Source: Flavobacteriales bacterium
Lineage (GTDB): Bacteria > Bacteroidota > Bacteroidia > Flavobacteriales > UBA7430
DNA: 6,697 nucleotides
Reading direction: 5' to 3'
Assembly: GCA_002685115.1 (NCBI GenBank)
Contig: NYWQ01000099.1
Location: forward strand, 1 to 6,697
Shown: in pieces, positions 6,686-6,697 of the stretch
How positions within the stretch are numbered: position 1 is the stretch's first letter
How the letters are laid out: each line of letters starts with the position of its first letter
Translations under genes and position numbers: made by a program
The notes under the pieces: model-generated
The model's database searches: none
Told to the model about the DNA's origin: nothing
The model's input: the letters and a program-made list of their open reading frames with translations, nothing else

Positions 6686-6694
6686 GTAAAGATG
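6686..6694 (-). promoter_or_regulatory. Weak candidate -7 element before the permease gene
   Basis: The minus strand reads CATCTTTAC, ending 17 bases before the ATG at 6668. It keeps the A and TTT of TAnnTTTG but lacks the first T and the final G. The spacing matches the other three candidate promoters. Only 29 bases of upstream sequence are visible, so no -33 box or upstream gene can be examined. Confidence 0.22.
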
Positions 6695-6697
6695 TTA

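Noticed and set aside
1..6697. Defence island, CRISPR array, insertion sequence or tRNA-associated integration site
   Set aside because: No repeat-spacer pattern, transposase, integrase, terminal inverted repeats or tRNA-like sequence was seen; gaps between genes are short and the neighbours are housekeeping-type genes.

Overview
The window looks like chromosomal DNA from a member of the Bacteroidota, most likely a flavobacterium-like organism. The DNA is AT-rich and start codons lack Shine-Dalgarno sequences. Instead, several starts have a TATATTT[G/A]C element, matching the Bacteroidota -7 promoter consensus TAnnTTTG, about 18-20 bases upstream. The gene types (MCC-like carboxyltransferase, GGGP-transferase-like UbiA protein, HKIPV-type ZIP transporter) also fit this phylum. 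No mobile element, CRISPR array, tRNA or rRNA was seen, and coding density is high.

The right part (3805-6668) is a run of four minus-strand genes, read from high to low coordinates. They encode a TauE/SafE-type membrane permease, a class I SAM-dependent methyltransferase (its ATG shares one base with the permease stop codon), a ZIP-family metal transporter and a Maf nucleotide pyrophosphatase. The permease and methyltransferase look translationally coupled. ZIP and maf form a second tight pair (15-base gap) that may have its own promoter in the 78-base gap before ZIP.

The left part (1-2036) is a two-gene minus-strand unit: a 542-residue biotin-dependent acyl-CoA carboxylase carboxyltransferase subunit, followed 27 bases later by a UbiA-family prenyltransferase that runs off the left edge. 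No biotin carboxylase or biotin carrier gene is visible, so the partner subunit must be encoded elsewhere.

The only plus-strand gene (2236-3786) sits between the two blocks. It is divergent from the carboxylase across a 199-base promoter region and convergent with maf across 18 bases. It encodes a 516-residue protein with a basic N-terminal region, a four-cysteine zinc-ribbon-like motif and a short-chain dehydrogenase (SDR) domain. That SDR domain has an altered glycine motif (TGSRLKIG), about 100 extra residues before the catalytic asparagine, and Thr where the catalytic Tyr of YxxxK should be. This is the most unusual item here: the fold is clear, but the usual SDR chemistry appears to be missing or changed. 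The remaining genes are ordinary housekeeping, transport or lipid-metabolism genes.
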